Assembly: GCA_009746045.1 (NCBI GenBank)
Contig: RPFO01000078.1
Location: 1,068,878-1,132,877 of the forward strand
Length of the DNA: 64,000 bases
From: Mesostigma viride
Taxonomy: Eukaryota > Streptophyta > Mesostigmatophyceae > Mesostigmatales > Mesostigmataceae
Reading direction: 5' to 3'
The notes beneath the pieces were generated by a model. It saw only the letters and a program-made list of their open reading frames with translations. It made no database searches and was not told where the DNA came from. Position numbers and translations under genes: made by a program. Shown here piece by piece: positions 55,901-61,900 of this stretch. Within the stretch, counting starts at the first letter, position 1; each line of letters begins with the position of its first letter.

Positions 55901-58900
55901 ACTGGTTACACGCTAGACAGACCGGCAAGGCAGGTTCCCACACATGCCGGCGAACTCACCCGGCTGACCAGCTCAGCAGGGTACACGATCTCCAGCGGCA
56001 TGTACGCGCCGCCCGCCTGGATGGTGGACAAGGAATGCGGAAGCACAATAGCAGAGGGTACAAATGCGGAGGAGCACATTAGCTCGGGGTGCCAGCAGAG
56101 ACAAAGAAGTGCCTGGCTGTGAGGAAGGTAGTGAGATGTGTCAGCAAGCAGGGGTAGGAAAGGCAAAGGTGCTTAGCCACCAAATGTTTGTGGTATAGGC
56201 AGGTGAGTCGGGGGTTCTGCGGCAGATTTAACTAGTGAGGGGGCTTCCGCGGCAAGGGGGGGGAGGGGGGGGAGAGAAGAGGGGGAAGGGTGGATCGTTG
56301 GAGATGTTTCGCGGCTGGCAGGACCAAACATTCCCAGGATGAGCGCAGGAAGCAGGGAGTCACGATTCCCCCGTAGGCATGAAGGCATCCTAAGACCTGC
56401 GTAATCTCGTGGCTCACCCTGAGAATAAAATTCCTCAAAGAATATCGTGCCTCTGAATAAACTTCCATAATCAACGAATGGCCCACCCGCAGGATGGCGA
56501 CGAGCGCGTACCCGTGCCAAATGTGTGTCGCCCAAATAAATCCAGCTATCCCACTAGCAGCGTGATGGTAGTATGTCCTGCTAGCCGCACAACCATCCCA
56601 TCAAGCGCTCACCCGCAGGATGGCGACGAGCGCGAACACGTATTCGGCGCATCGGTCCATGAGAATGCCCACCACCGTCTCACGGCCCACGCCCTCGTTC
56701 GACAGGTACCTGCAATAGTATCATAAACAGGAATGTTAACATCAACATCCACTATCAAAAAAGGGGAGTAGGCTGCTAGGCATTGCAGTACCAACGCCCT
56801 TATGGGGCAGACATGAAGATATAGCACGAAGCCTACGTGAATACTGAATAGGTTGTCAGGACCTGGAGAACGAATGCCCTCCTTGAACAGGTACCTGGCC
56901 AGCCAGACATGAACATTGAGCAGACTTTAACAGACAACACATTACATGGATAGGTTGCCATGGACTTGGAGTAGCCCCAATGACTTTGGTTGGACAAATT
57001 TATGACGGACCTGGACGCGCCATGAACATGTGGCACCATGGTGTGTCCGCATGTGATCCAGTTGTAGGGCCGTGAATCACTTTTCACGGCAGGGCCATGA
57101 ATCACTTTTCACGGCAGGGCCATGAAGCACTTTTCACGGCAGGGCCATGAATCACTTTTCACGGCAGGGCCATGAATCACTTTTCACGGCAGGGCCATGA
57201 ATCACTTTTCACGGCAGGGCCGTGAATCACTTTTCACGGCAGGGCCATGAATCACTTTTCACGGTAGGGCCATGAAAAGACTCACCATGTACGCCCTCGT
57301 TGGGACATGTACCTGCTGGTGACACGATGGTGCATCCGACTGGTTCTCCCCTGCACCCACTACACCAGCATCCACTGCTGGCACCAGCACCCACTTATAG
57401 CAGCTCTACTGGGCGCGAGCACCCAACGCACTTCATGAGCAAGCATCCACCCCGCCAAGATCTTTTGCAATCAACTGACACTCCATGGCATGAAAATACC
57501 GCCCGCAGCAACACGCGCCACCACCCACTTCATGAGCAGAGTCGAGATGTCCTCCAGCTGCTTGTACGTGAACTCGCGCCCCTCGTCGTACACCGCGATC
57601 TTGCCCGGTGTCTTGGGGAACTGGGGTGGAGCGGGGGGCATGTGGTGGCGGACGCAAGCAGGCAGGTGAGCATATCCTTGTGTGCCAGCAGGAAACCAGA
57701 GAGTGCCATCAGTAAACCAGAGAGTGCCATCAGTAAACCAGAGAGTGCCATCAGTAATCCAGAGAGAGCCATCAGTAAACCAGAGAGTGCCATCAGTAAA
57801 CCAGAGAGTGCCATCAGTAAACCAGAGTGTGCCAGCAGTAGACCGCAGTGTGCCAGCAGTAAACCATAGGGCGGGACCCAGCACCCACCAGCCTAAGCTA
57901 TTGGCTGTGGCGGAGAGGTACAGACCGAGACTTTTTGGGGGGGGGATATCGGTATCTCGGTGTCATCCCGCAAGACAGGGGAGCTTGGCTCTATGATGGG
58001 AACAGAGTTGACTCGCCTGCTCGCTTGAGCAAGCACAGCAGCGGCTGGGTGGATGTGGGCAGAGGGGATCCCTGGTCGGTGGCAAACATCTTGCCACTGC
58101 CTGCATGCCACTCAGAGGCAGGGCATCCAACCCATGGGGTAGCTCATGCCTGACTATGCCACTCAGAGGCAGGGCATCCAACCCATGGGGTAGCCCATGC
58201 CTGACTAACGCTGGACTGGAAGAACTCCGTGGTCTGCTTGTTTGTTTTTTAGACATTTCAGTACCTAGTCCTCTTTTTTCTCCTTCTTGAGGGATATTCC
58301 TTATCCAAGGCCAGTATTTCTTTCAAGATCTCATATCATCACAGTAATACATACTTTCTACTACATAGTAGTATATGAACATCTCCCTGAAGTGTAACGT
58401 TTCGTTGAAACACAGGCATGTGCTGGCATTGCCTGTCTAACTCCACATTTGCAAGTATCATTCCCAAAGCCTGTTGTTGCCTACATTGCCACACCACAGG
58501 GCAGCACCACGGGTGGCCAACACCCACCTGTTCCTCGAGCATGTCTTGCAGACACTTGTCGCTCGGGTAGTCCATCTTATTCCTGGCATCCGCACCACAT
58601 GAATAGAACCAACCAACCATGTGCATGGTAGGGAGGAGAATTTGGCCAGCCAGCAAAAGAACCGCAGCCACATGCGCCAAGGGGCAACGAGCAAGCCATG
58701 TATCATTAGACCGAGTAGCACACGACAGTTAGATCGCACTCGTATGTGCCAGTATAAAACAACGCCTTCCTGGCTGTCACAGGGGCACTGTGATGTGCTT
58801 CCAATCAGCTCCCTGTGTGGCCACAGGTACCAGCAAACACATCATCTGTCCTCGTGCTGGATCATCTGTACTCACCTATCTCGCTACACACTTAATGTCA

Positions 58901-61900
58901 CACGACCGTGTGCGTGCAAGGCAGTACATACCTGCTCTGCCACACATAGCTTCAATGACATCTTCAGGATTATGCCGAACTTTTCAATGCGCCCGTCCTG
59001 CTAAGCATACCTGCCGTGAAGGGAAACTCTCTCATGCCAGGCGCGGGGCTACTCAGCTGTCCTGCTAGCTATTCCTGGTCACTACACCCGTCCTGATCCT
59101 CGTACATGCTCCCATATAAAAACAATCGGCTCGTACTGACAATCATCCCCATCCCGGTCCCACTCACCTGTCCTGCTCCTCCGTGCATGCCATCATAGTT
59201 TCCTACCCCAGGATCGATCACAGTACATCAACCATGACCACTCACCTGCCCTGCTCCTCCGAACATGCCATCATAGTTGACTAATTAGTAATACCTACCA
59301 TACTAATACTATAATACCTACCATAGTATATCAACCGTCATTACTCACTTGTCCTGCTCCTCGTACATACGCGCGCCCTTCTCCACGAGTGTGGCCACGT
59401 CGCGCCGCACGCCCTCGGCGATGAGCGACACCACGCGGCGCGTGCGCTCGTCCGACCGAAACGGCAGGTGGCCGCGCTCCACGCCTGGTGACAGTCACGC
59501 GCATCACAATATGTTGACATGTTATTGCACATGCAAGCAGCCAAGTGCATATATATTGCAATGGCGCACTTCACCAAAATAATAATGTACGGCGCATGTC
59601 ACCCAGAATCATCGAACATGCCAGCAGCAGAGTGACTAGGCAGTGACTCGCATGGGACCAAGAACCTGGCGCACGTCACAAACATCACAACATGCTGCAT
59701 TTGCCGACAAGTTCACGGTGATATATATTGCACGCATGGTAACTTTTTCTTATTTTTTATGGCGCACGTCACCACAACACGCGGCATTATCATCCTTGCA
59801 TTTCGGCAACCGCGTAATTACCCAGTGCTCAGCACACGCACTGAGGCACACATCATCATCAGCCTCACGCACATCACCGGCATGATTGCAAACGGCCGAC
59901 GTCGACACCAGAGTCGCGCATCGCATCGCTATTGACAGCGCATGTCCACAACAACAGGATCGCTGTTATTGCTACTATAAACAGCACATGACGCTATTGG
60001 CGAGAAACCGGTCCACGCAAGGAAACTGGGCCTCGGAGATCGACCCCAAAATTAAATTTGACTAGCGCAATCGACAGATCTCTCCAAGGGAACTCCAAAT
60101 CTGCCCTCGGGTAGTTGAAAGTCCTTTTCCGACCAGGTGATAGGCTTGTTACGAGACTGGCAAAAATGGCTCTAACGTCATTCTCTTACGCCAAGTAAGC
60201 CAAAGTCGAGTATGGCAAGTACGAGGTAGGGTGGTCTGATCTCAAGTATAAGTAGCGCAATCAATAGATCTCGGTGAGGGGAGTCAGGATCTGCCATGAA
60301 AAGGCCGAACCTTGGTCCAAAATGGAAGATTGGGGTCGAAATCGGTCGGAATCCGATACATTTTGGGCAAAAGAATAATTAATTCGCCAAAATGTACCTT
60401 TCTGCTACCGTGGACCGGTTTCTCGCCAATAGCGTCACATGTCCACAACAACAGGATCGCTGTTATTGCTACTATAAACAGCACCTGTCCACAACAACAG
60501 GATCGCTGTCATTGCTACTATAAACAGCACCTGTCCACAACAACAGGATCGCTGTTATTGCTACTATAAACAGCACATGTCCACAACAACAGGATCGCTG
60601 TTATTGCTACTATAAACAGCACATGTCCACAACAACAGGATCGCTGTTATTGCTACTATACACAGCACATGTCCACAACAACAGGATCGCTGTTATTGCT
60701 ACTATAAACAGCACATGTCCACAACAACAGGATCGCTGTTATTGCTACTATACACAGCACATGTCCACAACAACAGGATCGCTGTTATTGCTACTATACA
60801 CAGCACATGTCCACAACAACAGGATCGCTGTTATTGCTACTATACACAGCACATGTCCACAACAACAGGATCGCTGTTATTGCTACTATACACAGCACAT
60901 GCCCACAACAACAGGATCGCTGTTATTGCTACTATAAACAGCACATGTCCACAACAACAGGATCGCTGTTATTGCTACTATACACAGCACATGCCCACAA
61001 CAACAGGATCGCTGTTATTGCTACTATACACAGCACATGCCCACAACAACAGGATCGCTGTTATTGATACTATAAACAGCACATGTCCACAACAACAGGA
61101 TCGCTGTTATTGCTACTATACACAGCACATGTCCACAACAACAGGATCGCTGTTATTGCTACTATAAACAGCGCATGTCCACAACAACAGGATCCCTGTT
61201 ATTGCTACTATAAACAGCACATGTCCACAACAACAGGATCGCTGTTATTGCTACTATACACAGCACATGTCCACAACAACAGGATCGCTGTTATTGCTAC
61301 TATAAACAGCACATGTCCACAACAACAGGATCGCTGTTATTGCTACTATACACAGCACATGTCCACAACAACAGGATCGCTGTTATTGCTACTATACACA
61401 GCACATGTCCACAACAACAGGATCGCTGTTATTGCTACTATACACAGCACATGTCCACAACAACAGGATCGCTGTTATTGCTACTATACACAGCACATGC
61501 CCACAACAACAGGATCGCTGTTATTGCTACTATAAACAGCACATGTCCACAACAACAGGATCGCTGTTATTGCTACTATACACAGCACATGTCCACAACA
61601 ACAGGATCGCTGTTATTGCTACTATAAACAGCACATGTCCACAACAACAGGATCGCTGTTATTGCTACTATACACAGCACATGTCCACAACAACAGGATC
61701 GCTGTTATTGCTACTATAAACAGCACATGTCCACAACAACAGGATCGCTGTTATTGCTACTATACACAGCACATGTCCACAACAACAGGATCGCTGTTAT
61801 TGCTACTATAAACAGCACATGTCCACAACAACAGGATCGCTGTTATTGCTACTATGAACAGCACATGTCCACAACAACAGGGTCGCCGCGCTTGCTACGG

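Noticed and set aside
56173-56535. Possible extra exon between exons 7 and 8
   Set aside because: The intron already joins exons 7 and 8 in phase within core motif A2; the open frame contains only an echo of the exon 7 donor.
60438-61880. Possible CRISPR array (regular 46-bp repeats)
   Set aside because: Units are contiguous with no unique spacers, there are no cas genes, and it lies in an intron of a eukaryotic gene.
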